From assembly GCF_007990525.1 (NCBI RefSeq), contig NZ_AP019823.1, positions 1,488,001 to 1,552,000 of the forward strand: a stretch of 64,000 nucleotides of DNA. Reading direction: 5' to 3'. This document shows positions 7,883 to 16,509 of this stretch, piece by piece. A model generated the notes under the pieces. The model had not been told where the DNA came from. It did no database searches and was given only the letters and a program-made list of their open reading frames with translations. The translations under genes and the position numbers were made by a program. Source of the DNA: Leptotrichia hofstadii. GTDB lineage: Bacteria > Fusobacteriota > Fusobacteriia > Fusobacteriales > Leptotrichiaceae. Numbering within the stretch: position 1 is the stretch's first letter; each line of letters opens with the position of its first letter.

Positions 7883-9022
7883 CTACTTAATTACAGGATT
7901 TTTCAAAAATTCTCTCAAAGCTTTTGGATCTTTATTGTAATCCTTCACAAAACTTAATGAACTTTCCGAAGGAACTTTACAATAACTCTTGAAATATTTT
8001 GTAATAAAATCTTTGTCGTTAAGTTCAGTATATTTTTTTGATACTTTTTTAATATCTTTAGACATCTTTAATAAATATGATTCTATAAGTGCTTGAACAG
8101 GCTCTCCTTCAAATATATAATACTGAGGGATAACCATTCCCAACGAAGAACAAAAAGATTTGCTTCCAAAAAGTTTTACTTGTTCCTTATAGTGTTCTTC
8201 TGTCAATCCCTTTAAATTGAATTCCTTCAATGTCTTGAAAAAGTAGTCCCTATCCTCAACATTTACCTTATAAGTGCTATCTTGTGCAATAAATCCTAGA
8301 AACTTATCAATCTTTGTTGAACTTACAACTTCATCATCTTTATAGGTTCCTTCTTCTAAAAGTCGTCCTTTATTATCAAAAACTTCAAATTTACCATCTC
8401 TAATAAATGTATAATAGGAATAGACAATTCTATTTATTTCTTTGTATATTACTTCAACTTTCATTGTAGTTTCTTTATTTCCTTCTTTTGTGTGAATTTC
8501 CATTATACCTCTATTTCCTGAAGTTTGAGTATATGTGGATTTAATACTTCCATCTTGATTGTATACTTTAGCAAAAGTCAAAACATCATTTTTAAATATT
8601 TGTATATTCATTAGTTGTCCATCTTCATAATAATTTTTAGATTCACCATCTTTTACCCCATTTTTCCATTCACCAGCATCAATTAATTGTCCATTATCTG
8701 TATAAGCATAAAGTTTTCCATGATTTTTACCATTTTTTATAGTGGATAATCCAATAATTTTCCCATCTAAATAGAGAACTGCCACTCCACTAAATCCTTT
8801 TCCCGGTTGTCGCGGAATTCCATTTATTATTTTAAGCGTTGTTATATCACTCACATCAACATCTTTAAGCTCGTTATAATTACTCAACTTTGAAAGCCCT
8901 TTTATTGTTCCTAATTTTACTCCAAACGAAATTGTACTTACTAGCATAGCTAGTATTAATATTACTAATTTTCCTAGATAACTTTGTTTTTTTGAATTTA
9001 TTTCACAAAAATAGTATTTCAT
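7883..9022 (-). CDS. YwqK/MORN-repeat-type exported protein
   Basis: The 379-residue product has an N-terminal hydrophobic segment (about residues 18-36, LGKLVILILAMLVSTISFG) that acts as a signal or anchor. Short repeats of the MORN_2/YwqK kind follow, such as NGKNHGKLYAYTDNGQLID, GEWKNGVKDGESKNYYEDGQL and DGKFEVFDNKGRLLEEGTYKDD. The C-terminal 130 residues are unrelated to the repeats and contain two Cys. Database names often call this family the YwqK antitoxin, but nothing here shows a toxin partner. The start at MKYYF is chosen because GATAGGAGAGATTAAA precedes it; an ATG 21 bases upstream lacks this. A role outside the cytoplasmic membrane is likely. Confidence 0.75.
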   Translation of the reverse strand: MKYYFCEINSKKQSYLGKLVILILAMLVSTISFGVKLGTIKGLSKLSNYNELKDVDVSDITTLKIINGIPRQPGKGFSGVAVLYLDGKIIGLSTIKNGKNHGKLYAYTDNGQLIDAGEWKNGVKDGESKNYYEDGQLMNIQIFKNDVLTFAKVYNQDGSIKSTYTQTSGNRGIMEIHTKEGNKETTMKVEVIYKEINRIVYSYYTFIRDGKFEVFDNKGRLLEEGTYKDDEVVSSTKIDKFLGFIAQDSTYKVNVEDRDYFFKTLKEFNLKGLTEEHYKEQVKLFGSKSFCSSLGMVIPQYYIFEGEPVQALIESYLLKMSKDIKKVSKKYTELNDKDFITKYFKSYCKVPSESSLSFVKDYNKDPKALREFLKNPVIK

Positions 9023-9235
9023 TTTAATCTCTCCTATCTTCATTTACATATTTTACAATAGCACATTATTTCATAAATTACATCATAATATAATCTTATT
9101 AATGAAATTCAATAAATTATACCACATATATCTGATATTATTCTTTTTTTATACTGTTAATATTGAGGTTTTATTAACAAATATTAAATCACAATATATC
9201 TAGTAAAAATAACTGTAAAATTAAGAAAAAATATA

Positions 9236-9264
9236 TTGACAATAAATATTAAATATAGTAAAAT
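9236..9264 (+). promoter_or_regulatory. Strong sigma-A promoter of the metal ATPase gene
   Basis: A perfect TTGACA (9236-9241) and TAAAAT (9259-9264) are separated by 17 bases, about 75 bases before the start codon. The palindrome that follows overlaps the expected transcription start. Confidence 0.9.
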
Positions 9265-9267
9265 ATA

Positions 9268-9285
9268 TATGAATAAATGTTCATA
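9268..9285. promoter_or_regulatory. Putative ArsR/SmtB-type metal-sensor operator
   Basis: TATGAA, six bases (TAAATG), TTCATA forms an inverted repeat right after the -10 box. Its shape and ATGAA/TTCAT arms resemble the operators of ArsR/SmtB zinc and cadmium sensors (SmtB, CzrA, CadC). The regulator is not encoded nearby, so the assignment rests on the site and on the metal-exporting gene it controls. Confidence 0.6.
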
Positions 9286-9337
9286 CGTTTGAATAAAATA
9301 AATTTGATAAATAAAAAAACTTTTGGAGGTTAGGCTC

Positions 9338-11551
9338 ATGAAAACTAATGAATGCACGTTATTTATTGAAGGGATAGACTGCCCTAACTGTGCCGCTAAG
9401 ATTGAACGTAAATTAAATACGCTGGAGAGAATTAAGGCGGCTACTGTTGATTTTCTTGGGAAAAGGGTTATTGTGGAGTCTGAGAATTTTTCACAGGATG
9501 AACTGGCTGAATTTATTCAAGCCGAAGTGAATAAAATTGAGCATGGAGTAAAGATTTCTACCAAAAAACTTCATGCCCACAGCCATAGTCACTCACATTC
9601 TCATGCACATATCCATGATCATAGCCACTCTCACGCTCATGGAGAAGAGGATACTGATAAAATAAAGAAAAAATTATTAATTGGTGGAATTTTATTTGTT
9701 TTAGGAATTTTTATTCCAAAAACTCTATTTATTCCTAAATTAGCTGTATTTTTAATAAGTTATTTCATAATCGGCGGCGATGTTCTGCTTTCTGCTGTAA
9801 AAAATATTTTGAAGGGACAAGTTTTTGATGAAAACTTTCTGATGGCAGTTGCGACAATTGGGGCATTTGCTATTGGAGAGTATCCTGAAGGTGTGGCTGT
9901 TATGCTATTCTATCAGCTTGGAGAACTGTTTCAAGGCATTGCAGTTAATAATTCAAGAAAATCTATTATAGCGTTAATGGACATTCGTCCTGATTATGCA
10001 AATCTTAAAACTGATACTGGAATAAAAAAAGTAAATCCTGAAAAAATCAAAGTCGCTGACATTATTGTAGTAAAACCAGGAGAAAAAGTACCTTTGGATG
10101 GAAGAATTATAAATGGAAATTCAGCTTTTGACACTTCTGCACTAACAGGAGAATCACTTCCTCGTGAAGCAAAAACAGGAGACAACGTCCTAAGTGGGTT
10201 TATAAATAAAACGGGGCTTGTGGAAATTGAAGTTGCAAAAGTATTTTCAGAATCAACTGTTTCCAAAATACTTAACTTGGTGGAAAATGCCAGCAGTAAA
10301 AAGTCAAAAACAGAAAATTTTATTACAAAATTTGCAAAATATTATACTCCAGCAGTTGTAATAACAGCTTTAATTATGGCAATTTTCCCTCCATTGTTAA
10401 TTTCAGGCGCAACATTTACAGACTGGATTTATCGTGCTTTAATTTTCCTTGTTGTATCTTGTCCATGTGCTTTGATTATCTCTATTCCATTAGGGTTTTT
10501 CGGTGGAATTGGTGGTGCCTCAAAACATGGGATTCTAGTAAAAGGTGCAAATTATCTGGAAGCACTGAATGATGTGGAAAGTGTCGTTATGGACAAGACT
10601 GGAACTTTGACAAAAGGTGTCTTCAAAGTTACTGAAATAAACGTTGAAAATAATGTAAAAATAAATGATTTTGAAAATAATAAAACTGATTTGACACAAT
10701 CTTTACTATTAAAATATGCCGCACATATTGAAAAATTTTCAAATCATCCTATTGCACAGTCAATAGTTTCTGAATATGAAAATTCTGCTACAAAAATTGA
10801 TGAAAGCATTGTAAAAGATTTTGAAGAAATTTCAGGATTTGGAATAAAGGCTAATATAAATAATCATCAGATTTTAGCTGGAAATTCCAAATTAATGAAC
10901 TTAGAAAATATTAAATTTACTGAAAAAGAGAATTTAGGAACTGTAATTTACATTGCATTTGATGGACAATATATCGGAAATATCCTAATTTCTGATGAAA
11001 TAAAAGCAGATTCTCCAAAAGCAATCAAGGGAATAAAGGCAAACGGAATCAAGGAAATTGTGATGCTTACTGGCGATAACAATGCAATCGGTAAAAACAT
11101 TGCTCAAAAACTTGGAATTGACAAAGTTTTTGCTGAACTGCTTCCAAATGAGAAAGTTGAAAAGCTGGAAGAAATTTACAAGACTAAAAGCGAAAAAGGG
11201 AAAGTTGTATTTGTAGGAGATGGAATAAATGACGCACCTGTACTTGCCAGAGCCGACATTGGAATCGCAATGGGAGGTGTCGGAAGTGATGCCGCCATCG
11301 AAGCTGCCGATGTTGTAATAATGAATGATGAACCTTCAAAAATTGTAACTGCTATGAAAATAGCTAAAAAAACTAAAACAATTGTTTGGCAAAACATTAC
11401 TTTAGCATTTGCTGTAAAATTAATAGTTCTAATTCTAGGGCTTTTTGGGGATGCAACAATGTGGGAAGCTGTATTTGCAGACGTTGGTGTTGCTTTGCTT
11501 GCTGTATTGAATGCAACTAAAGTTTTGAAATATAAAGTTAACGAAAGCTAA
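9338..11551 (+). CDS. zntA: Zinc/cadmium/lead-exporting P1B-type ATPase
   Basis: This inner-membrane pump uses ATP to expel divalent soft metals. In order it shows an HMA metal-binding domain with GIDCPNC (C15, C18) and a His-rich linker (about residues 83-103). Then come the membrane segments, TGES in the actuator domain, and the CPC metal site in VVSCPCALIISIP. DKTGTLT with the phosphorylated Asp, the HP motif SNHPIAQS and GDGINDAPVLARADIGIAMG follow. The last membrane helix has the Asp (FADVGVALLAVLN) typical of zinc-type pumps rather than copper pumps. The start follows TTTTGGAGGTTAGGCTC. It has its own promoter and a probable metal-sensor operator. The gene symbol follows the best-known family member. 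Confidence 0.92.
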   Translation: MKTNECTLFIEGIDCPNCAAKIERKLNTLERIKAATVDFLGKRVIVESENFSQDELAEFIQAEVNKIEHGVKISTKKLHAHSHSHSHSHAHIHDHSHSHAHGEEDTDKIKKKLLIGGILFVLGIFIPKTLFIPKLAVFLISYFIIGGDVLLSAVKNILKGQVFDENFLMAVATIGAFAIGEYPEGVAVMLFYQLGELFQGIAVNNSRKSIIALMDIRPDYANLKTDTGIKKVNPEKIKVADIIVVKPGEKVPLDGRIINGNSAFDTSALTGESLPREAKTGDNVLSGFINKTGLVEIEVAKVFSESTVSKILNLVENASSKKSKTENFITKFAKYYTPAVVITALIMAIFPPLLISGATFTDWIYRALIFLVVSCPCALIISIPLGFFGGIGGASKHGILVKGANYLEALNDVESVVMDKTGTLTKGVFKVTEINVENNVKINDFENNKTDLTQSLLLKYAAHIEKFSNHPIAQSIVSEYENSATKIDESIVKDFEEISGFGIKANINNHQILAGNSKLMNLENIKFTEKENLGTVIYIAFDGQYIGNILISDEIKADSPKAIKGIKANGIKEIVMLTGDNNAIGKNIAQKLGIDKVFAELLPNEKVEKLEEIYKTKSEKGKVVFVGDGINDAPVLARADIGIAMGGVGSDAAIEAADVVIMNDEPSKIVTAMKIAKKTKTIVWQNITLAFAVKLIVLILGLFGDATMWEAVFADVGVALLAVLNATKVLKYKVNES

Positions 11552-11664
11552 ATAAATCAGTGCTTAAATGAATTTTGGCTAATCTTTAAATTTAGCCTCA
11601 AAATTATTTTGTCACGGTTTATGAAAATAAATTTTAAAAATTAAGTACAAAAAGCTAAAAAATA

Positions 11665-11673
11665 TGATATAAT
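11665..11673 (+). promoter_or_regulatory. Extended -10 promoter of the RNA helicase gene
   Basis: TGATATAAT is a perfect extended -10 box (TG-n-TATAAT). No clear -35 box is seen 17 bases upstream, as is common for extended -10 promoters. The leader of about 70 bases is AT-rich. Confidence 0.7.
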
Positions 11674-11749
11674 AACACGTACAAAAAATTTTTTTAAAAT
11701 AATAAGTATAAATTAAACTATAAAACGAAAGAAGGTAAATAAAAAAGTA

Positions 11750-13459
11750 ATGCAAAGATTTGAAGATTTTGGATTAAGCACGGAGATGCTTAACGCTTTA
11801 AGCAAAAAAGGATTCGAGGAGCCAAGTGAAATACAAAAATTGGTAGTCCCTGAATTATTAAAGGAAAGAACCCACTTGATAGGACAAGCTCAGACAGGAA
11901 CAGGTAAAACTGCAGCATTTGGTATCCCAATTTTAGAAACAATTGAAGCTGATAAGACAGTTAGAGCCTTAATTTTAGCACCAACAAGAGAACTTGCCAA
12001 TCAAGTTGCCGATGAAATTTATTCATTGAAAGGAGCAAAGGATTTAAAAGTGCTCGCTGTCTATGGTGGTGCATCTATCGAAAATCAGATAAAAAAATTA
12101 AAATCTGGAGTAGATATTGTCGTTGGAACGCCAGGACGTGTTATGGACTTAATGAGAAAAAAAGTACTAAAAGTTGACAACTTAGATTATTTTGTGCTTG
12201 ATGAAGCCGATGAAATGCTAAATATGGGATTTTTGGAAGATATTGAAGCTATTCTGGAAAAAACTAACGATGAGAAAAAAATGTTATTCTTTTCAGCAAC
12301 AATCCCTAAAGCAATTATGGCTATTGCCAAAAGATTTATGCCAGAACACAAATTATTAAAAGTTGAGAAAAAAGAACTTACAACTAATTTGACCGAACAA
12401 ATTTACTATGAAGTAAAACAGGAAGATAAATTTGAAGCTTTATGTAGAGTTCTTGATTATGAACAGGATTTTTATGGAATTGTATTTTGCCGTACAAAAT
12501 CTGAAGTAGATGATGTTACAAACAAATTAAAAGCTAGAAACTACGATGCAGAGTGTATTCATGGAGATATTACTCAAGCTCTCAGACAAAAGGCGCTTGA
12601 TCTATTCAAGAAAAAAATATTGACAATATTAGTTGCGACAGATGTTGCCGCACGTGGAATTGATGTAAGCAACCTGACACATGTTATCAACTACTCTATC
12701 CCACAAGAAGCCGAGTCCTATGTTCACAGAATAGGAAGAACAGGACGTGCTGGACAAAAAGGTGTCGCAATAACTTTTGTAACTCCGAGAGAGGCTAGCA
12801 AACTTGCTCAAATTAAACGTATCACAAAAACTGACATAAAACGGGAAGACATTCCGAATGTAGAAGAAATTCTTGAGGCAAAAAGAGAAGCATTGGTTGC
12901 TTACGTTGACGAAATCATTAAGGAAAATGACTTTGATGCCTATAAGGAACTGGCTGAAAAACTGATGGACGGAAGAGATGCGAAACAAGTCCTTGCATCT
13001 GTATTAAGACATGTTTATGAAGATGAATTCTTACCTGACAATTATAGTGAAATTCAAGATGTGAAAGTTAAAATTGATGACAAAACAAGATTATTTATCG
13101 CACTTGGAAGTAAAGATGGCTATAATGTTGGACGATTGCTTGATTTATTAAATAAAAAAGCAAAAACACCAGGAAGAAAAGTAAAAGATGTTAAAATTAT
13201 GGACAAATACTCTTTCATAACAGTACCGTTACAGGAAGCCCAATACATAATGCGAGCCTTAAATTCTAAAAAAGATGCAAAACCGCTTGTTGAAGAAGCT
13301 ACTGGAAATAGAAACAGTGGAGAAAAGTCTGGTAAAAAATCAGACAAAAGAAAAGATAGAAAAGGAAGAAAAAAATCTTCTGATAAAAAATCATCAAAGG
13401 GATCAAAAGCAAAAAAAGACAGCAAAAAAGACAAAAAAACAAGAAAAGTAAAAAAATAA
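11750..13459 (+). CDS. deaD: DEAD-box ATP-dependent RNA helicase (CsdA/DeaD type)
   Basis: The protein unwinds RNA for ribosome assembly and mRNA decay, often in the cold. All helicase motifs are present in order: the Q motif FEEPSEIQ, AQTGTGKT, PTRELA, TPGR, DEAD, SAT, GIVFCRTK, ATDVAARGIDV and HRIGRTGRAG. After the two RecA-like domains, residues of about 440-515 (TRLFIALGSKDGYNVGRLL) form a DbpA-like RNA-binding domain. The last 45 residues are a Lys/Ser/Asp tail of low complexity. The length of 569 residues fits CsdA. The ribosome site AGAAGG is about 13 bases from the ATG, rather far, but no better start exists. A hairpin terminator follows. Confidence 0.95.
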   Translation: MQRFEDFGLSTEMLNALSKKGFEEPSEIQKLVVPELLKERTHLIGQAQTGTGKTAAFGIPILETIEADKTVRALILAPTRELANQVADEIYSLKGAKDLKVLAVYGGASIENQIKKLKSGVDIVVGTPGRVMDLMRKKVLKVDNLDYFVLDEADEMLNMGFLEDIEAILEKTNDEKKMLFFSATIPKAIMAIAKRFMPEHKLLKVEKKELTTNLTEQIYYEVKQEDKFEALCRVLDYEQDFYGIVFCRTKSEVDDVTNKLKARNYDAECIHGDITQALRQKALDLFKKKILTILVATDVAARGIDVSNLTHVINYSIPQEAESYVHRIGRTGRAGQKGVAITFVTPREASKLAQIKRITKTDIKREDIPNVEEILEAKREALVAYVDEIIKENDFDAYKELAEKLMDGRDAKQVLASVLRHVYEDEFLPDNYSEIQDVKVKIDDKTRLFIALGSKDGYNVGRLLDLLNKKAKTPGRKVKDVKIMDKYSFITVPLQEAQYIMRALNSKKDAKPLVEEATGNRNSGEKSGKKSDKRKDRKGRKKSSDKKSSKGSKAKKDSKKDKKTRKVKK

Positions 13460-13487
13460 TCTAATTATTTAATTTCTTAAACAAAAA

Positions 13488-13522
13488 AACTCGGAAAATA
13501 ATATTTATCTTCTGAGTTTTTT
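13488..13522 (+). terminator. Terminator of the RNA helicase gene
   Basis: AACTCGGAA (13488-13496) pairs with TTCTGAGTT (13510-13518), with one G-T pair, and is followed by a T run. It is an intrinsic terminator downstream of deaD. Confidence 0.85.
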
Positions 13523-13587
13523 ATTTTATTATTTTAAGTATCTTATTATTATGTTTTTTCTTTTTTATTTTCGTAGGATTACTCATT
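13521..13587 (-). repeat. Copy 1 of a dispersed element with a tiny Lys-rich frame (MSNPTK...)
   Basis: The segment 13560-13587 matches 62031-62058 at 26 of 28 positions. On the minus strand both copies open a tiny frame starting MSNPTK-x-KKKK. Here it is 21 codons and lies beyond the stop of a lipoprotein gene. No ribosome site is seen in this copy. It may be a repeat remnant rather than a gene. Confidence 0.55.
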
Positions 13588-13639
13588 AAACAATTTCTAT
13601 TCTTTAAGAAGATTTGATATTGAAAGTAAATTTACAAAA

Positions 13640-14518
13640 CTAAAATTTTCTTAATTCTTCTATTGGAAATTTCCATTCAGGTGTTACAAGTACATCTTTT
13701 CCTTTCAATGAATACCATACTCCTCCATTTTCAGGATTTATCAAAATTTGAGTCTGCTGAGCAGGCATATACGATTGAGCAAGCATAAATATTTTTTCTC
13801 CTTCCTCATTTTCAGCCATATCCACTACAATAACAGCGTGTCCTGGACTGCCACCCATAATAAACACATCTCCAATTTTCATATTTTCGATTTTTTGCGG
13901 TGTCATTTCCTTTTCAAGGGATAATGTTCCTGCATATCCAAAAACAATATTCATAAAGTTTCTAAAGTCCTTGTATGTATTAGATGGAGCAGATTTTTTA
14001 TAGTAACTTCCTTTTCCATTAGGATTTATTCGATAACCTTGCATCCACTTAGAATATTGCGCATTAAATCCTGTCACAAAATTAAAATTAATTTTATCGT
14101 ATTCTTTTTTACTATAAAAATATTCACCACGTAAAAGCATTATTGCATCAGCACATTGGTGCAAATCCCTGTCGCCTATTTCCACATCAAATACACTGTC
14201 ATAAATCCCTTCACTCTGTTTGTAATTTCCGTTAAAATACTTCACTTTTTCTCCATAAGGCTTTAATTTCTGATTTCTTAAAAATTCAGCAAAACTGCCT
14301 TTTTCTACCGCTACTCTTTTGTATCCTTGCGGAACACCGTATCTTGCTTGCAGTGTCATTTCCTCTGGATTTATTAATTTTTCAGATTTCATATTATTTT
14401 CTGAATTTATTTCTTTAGAATTATTTTTTACTTCATTACTACAAGCAAATTGAAAAACTGCCAATAAACTTATTCCAGCAAATAATTTCCATGATTTTTT
14501 TCTTGTAAAAAAAAGCAT
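13640..14518 (-). CDS. DUF4846-family lipoprotein
   Basis: The 292-residue product has a lipoprotein signal (KLFAGISLLAVFQFAC), with lipid attachment expected on the Cys at about residue 26. The body matches what I know of the DUF4846 family: VAVEKGSFAEFLRN near the start, DLHQCADAIMLLRGEYFYS, FNFVTGFNAQYSKWMQGYR and GSPGHAVIVVDMAENEEGE. The conserved His and Asp in the last segment suggest a hydrolase-like pocket, but no activity is established. It follows a DUF4300 lipoprotein with a 33-base gap in the same orientation, so the two are probably co-transcribed and act together at the cell surface or in the periplasm. The start has AAGAGGAGTATC upstream. Confidence 0.85.
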   Translation of the reverse strand: MLFFTRKKSWKLFAGISLLAVFQFACSNEVKNNSKEINSENNMKSEKLINPEEMTLQARYGVPQGYKRVAVEKGSFAEFLRNQKLKPYGEKVKYFNGNYKQSEGIYDSVFDVEIGDRDLHQCADAIMLLRGEYFYSKKEYDKINFNFVTGFNAQYSKWMQGYRINPNGKGSYYKKSAPSNTYKDFRNFMNIVFGYAGTLSLEKEMTPQKIENMKIGDVFIMGGSPGHAVIVVDMAENEEGEKIFMLAQSYMPAQQTQILINPENGGVWYSLKGKDVLVTPEWKFPIEELRKF

Positions 14519-14551
14519 TGTTAGATACTCCTCTTAAAATATTTTAAATAA

Positions 14552-15514
14552 TTATTTATTATTATTTGGATTCCCTCTGTAGCCCTTTAGCAAGTCATCG
14601 TTTTCCATAATAAATGGCTTCGCAGTCTGTTGTCCCCATGCAGTATCATATTTGTTCATAAGATAATCATTCAGCTCTGTTCGATTATTAAATTTTAATA
14701 CTTGGTAAGGCTGTTGAAATGCCAATTTTTCAATAAACATAAGTTTTCCATTGCTTTCTGGGATGAGAACTCCAACATGTCCAACAAATAAAATATTTTC
14801 TTCAGGTTCATCATTAAAATGAAAAAACACAGAAATCATTGATATTTTACTATTTTTATCAAATGTAACTCCTCGCTCTTTCCACGCATTTTTCACATTT
14901 TCAACGTGAATATTTACATCTTTAGTAGCCTTTGTCGGAATTTCTGAAAATAAATTTACAAATCTATCCTTTTCATTTTGTGAAAATAATTCAAATGGTA
15001 CATTTTTCAGTGACTCCATATCCATAAAAAGCATTTCTCCTGTTTTTACAACTGGTTTTTCTACTTTTACGTAATCTTTCATAAATGTAAATGCTGTTAT
15101 CCGGCAATTAAAGCCTGGAAAATTCTTATTTTTTTTATCCCAGATTTGCTGGATAGCCACTTCATCATAAGTTGGATTTATATTTTCAGAATTAACAAAG
15201 CCTTCTTTTATAAGCCCTTTATTTTGAGTTGCTTCGTTATAGTAATTTACACTTTTGAAAAAAAGATTTATATTGCTGGAATTAACTCCAGCATTTTCTA
15301 AATTTTTCTCAACCTCTCCCTTCACAGTTTTATCTGCTAAATTTGAATAATTTATATTTTTTAAGTACTCTTTTTCTGAAGTTCCTGTAACTTTTCCACT
15401 TTCAGTGGTATTCTGCTTTTTTAAATCATTAGCCTTACTGTCACTTTTTTTGGAACATCCTGCTGTCAATATTATTGTTAATGCTAAAATTAATAGTAAC
15501 TTTCTATTTCTCAT
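14552..15514 (-). CDS. DUF4300-family lipoprotein
   Basis: The protein has 320 residues with a lipoprotein signal peptide ending ILTAGCSKK. Family-typical segments are FPGFNCRITAFTFMKD, WKERGVTFDKNSKISMISV, LFVGHVGVLIPESNGKLMF, EKLAFQQPYQVLKF and the C-terminal PFIMENDDLLKGYRGNP. The function is unknown for the family. The paired DUF4846 gene downstream also has a His-containing GHAV segment, comparable to GHVGVL here, hinting that the two share a fold. I chose MRNRKLL because TGGTGAATACA lies before it; a start 12 bases upstream is possible. It is preceded by the 180-residue gene with a 44-base gap. Confidence 0.82.
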   Translation of the reverse strand: MRNRKLLLILALTIILTAGCSKKSDSKANDLKKQNTTESGKVTGTSEKEYLKNINYSNLADKTVKGEVEKNLENAGVNSSNINLFFKSVNYYNEATQNKGLIKEGFVNSENINPTYDEVAIQQIWDKKNKNFPGFNCRITAFTFMKDYVKVEKPVVKTGEMLFMDMESLKNVPFELFSQNEKDRFVNLFSEIPTKATKDVNIHVENVKNAWKERGVTFDKNSKISMISVFFHFNDEPEENILFVGHVGVLIPESNGKLMFIEKLAFQQPYQVLKFNNRTELNDYLMNKYDTAWGQQTAKPFIMENDDLLKGYRGNPNNNK

Positions 15515-15558
15515 TGTATTCACCATTCTATTAAATATTTTTCTTTCTAAAAATTTCT

Positions 15559-16101
15559 TTACGATTTACTGCTCACATTAAAACTTTTGCTGTTTGTAAA
15601 ATAGTTAGCTTTATCCTCTGAAATTGATATTTTTAAATTTTCAAGATTTTTCTGTGCAGATTCCTTATTGGAATTTTTATCTTCAGCAAGTTCCAAATAA
15701 AGATATTTTCCATTCTTTGCTTCTACATTATCATCTATCTTGTCACTTGTATATATTTTTGAAACTTCCCTATTTATCCTAGTTTCAGTCGTGTTGATTA
15801 TTGGCTCGTCTATTTCATCGCCTGCGCTGTTTTTTGAAATGCTCTTTTGAGTTACAGTAACTGCATTTTTTGATAATTTTGAATTTTTTATTGTTTTATC
15901 AAATTCGATAATTACAGCCTTAACTTTTTTTCTTGAACCTTGCTGTTCAGTTACTGCTGTTACATTTTTCACATTATCTACACTCAGATTCTCTTTATCT
16001 GCAATTTTTATATCAATATGATTGTCGTTACTTTCTGTTAAAATTACAAGTCCAACTAACATGATTAGAGCTCCAAGTATTATATTCCCTATTTTTCTCA
16101 T
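15559..16101 (-). CDS. Hypothetical membrane-anchored or exported protein
   Basis: Not recognised. The 180 residues begin MRKIGNIILGALIMLVGLVIL, one hydrophobic segment that is an anchor or signal. The rest is hydrophilic and rich in Lys, Asn, Ser and Thr, without Cys. Segments such as KVKAVIIEFDKTIKNSKLSKNAVTV resemble beta-rich extracellular domains of the Ig-like kind with a predicted new-bond pattern, but this is only an impression. It is first in the run with the DUF4300 and DUF4846 lipoproteins, same strand, small gaps, so an operon is likely. The start follows AAAGGAGGATGATTAACT. Confidence 0.75.
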   Translation of the reverse strand: MRKIGNIILGALIMLVGLVILTESNDNHIDIKIADKENLSVDNVKNVTAVTEQQGSRKKVKAVIIEFDKTIKNSKLSKNAVTVTQKSISKNSAGDEIDEPIINTTETRINREVSKIYTSDKIDDNVEAKNGKYLYLELAEDKNSNKESAQKNLENLKISISEDKANYFTNSKSFNVSSKS

Positions 16102-16477
16102 AGTTAATCATCCTCCTTTAATTTCATAACTATTTCTTATTATTTTTGCAGAATAACCACTTCCACTACTATATTATACTCCACAATATTGTCAAACTTT
16201 TGTTTTTTTCCTTAAAAAATTCTGTAATTTTTTCTTTAATTTTAATTTCAGTAAGTCACGTTCTATGCCTAGCCCCTATTAATACTATATAAAAGCAAAC
16301 ATTTCCTAATTCCTTTTGTTGAGTTTTAGATAAAATAGTGTAATTTTCTTTTGGAATAGCTAAATTTCTATTTGCTATCTAAAATATCCTAAAATTTTAC
16401 TATCTTAAAAAAATTCAATATATTTAAGAAAATAGAAGCTTTAAAAATATAACAAAGTTTTTGTTTCCAAATATAAA
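16102..16477. other. Intergenic region with a gapped inverted repeat
   Basis: This 376-base stretch has no convincing gene. It should carry the promoter for the lipoprotein operon. At 16324-16384 a gapped inverted repeat has arms TTTTAGATA-AAATAG and CTATTT-GC-TATCTAAAA around about 29 bases. Its right part resembles sequence at 7558-7586. It is AT-rich and otherwise featureless. Confidence 0.55.
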
Positions 16478-16499
16478 AATAAGCTATCACTAGCCTATT
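16478..16499 (-). terminator. Terminator of the Na/phosphate cotransporter gene
   Basis: On the minus strand AATAGGCTA, GTGA, TAGCTTATT (9-bp stem with one G-T pair) is followed by TTTATATTT, 11 bases after the stop codon. Confidence 0.8.
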
Positions 16500-16509
16500 C
16501 TTATATCCC

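Larger units (their letters stand above)
9023..9337. other. Divergent intergenic region between the YwqK-type gene and the metal ATPase
   Basis: This AT-rich stretch has no open frame of note. Its right half holds the promoter and the palindromic operator of the ATPase gene, listed separately. The left half must contain the promoter of the YwqK-type gene, but no convincing pair of boxes stands out among the AT runs. Confidence 0.6.
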
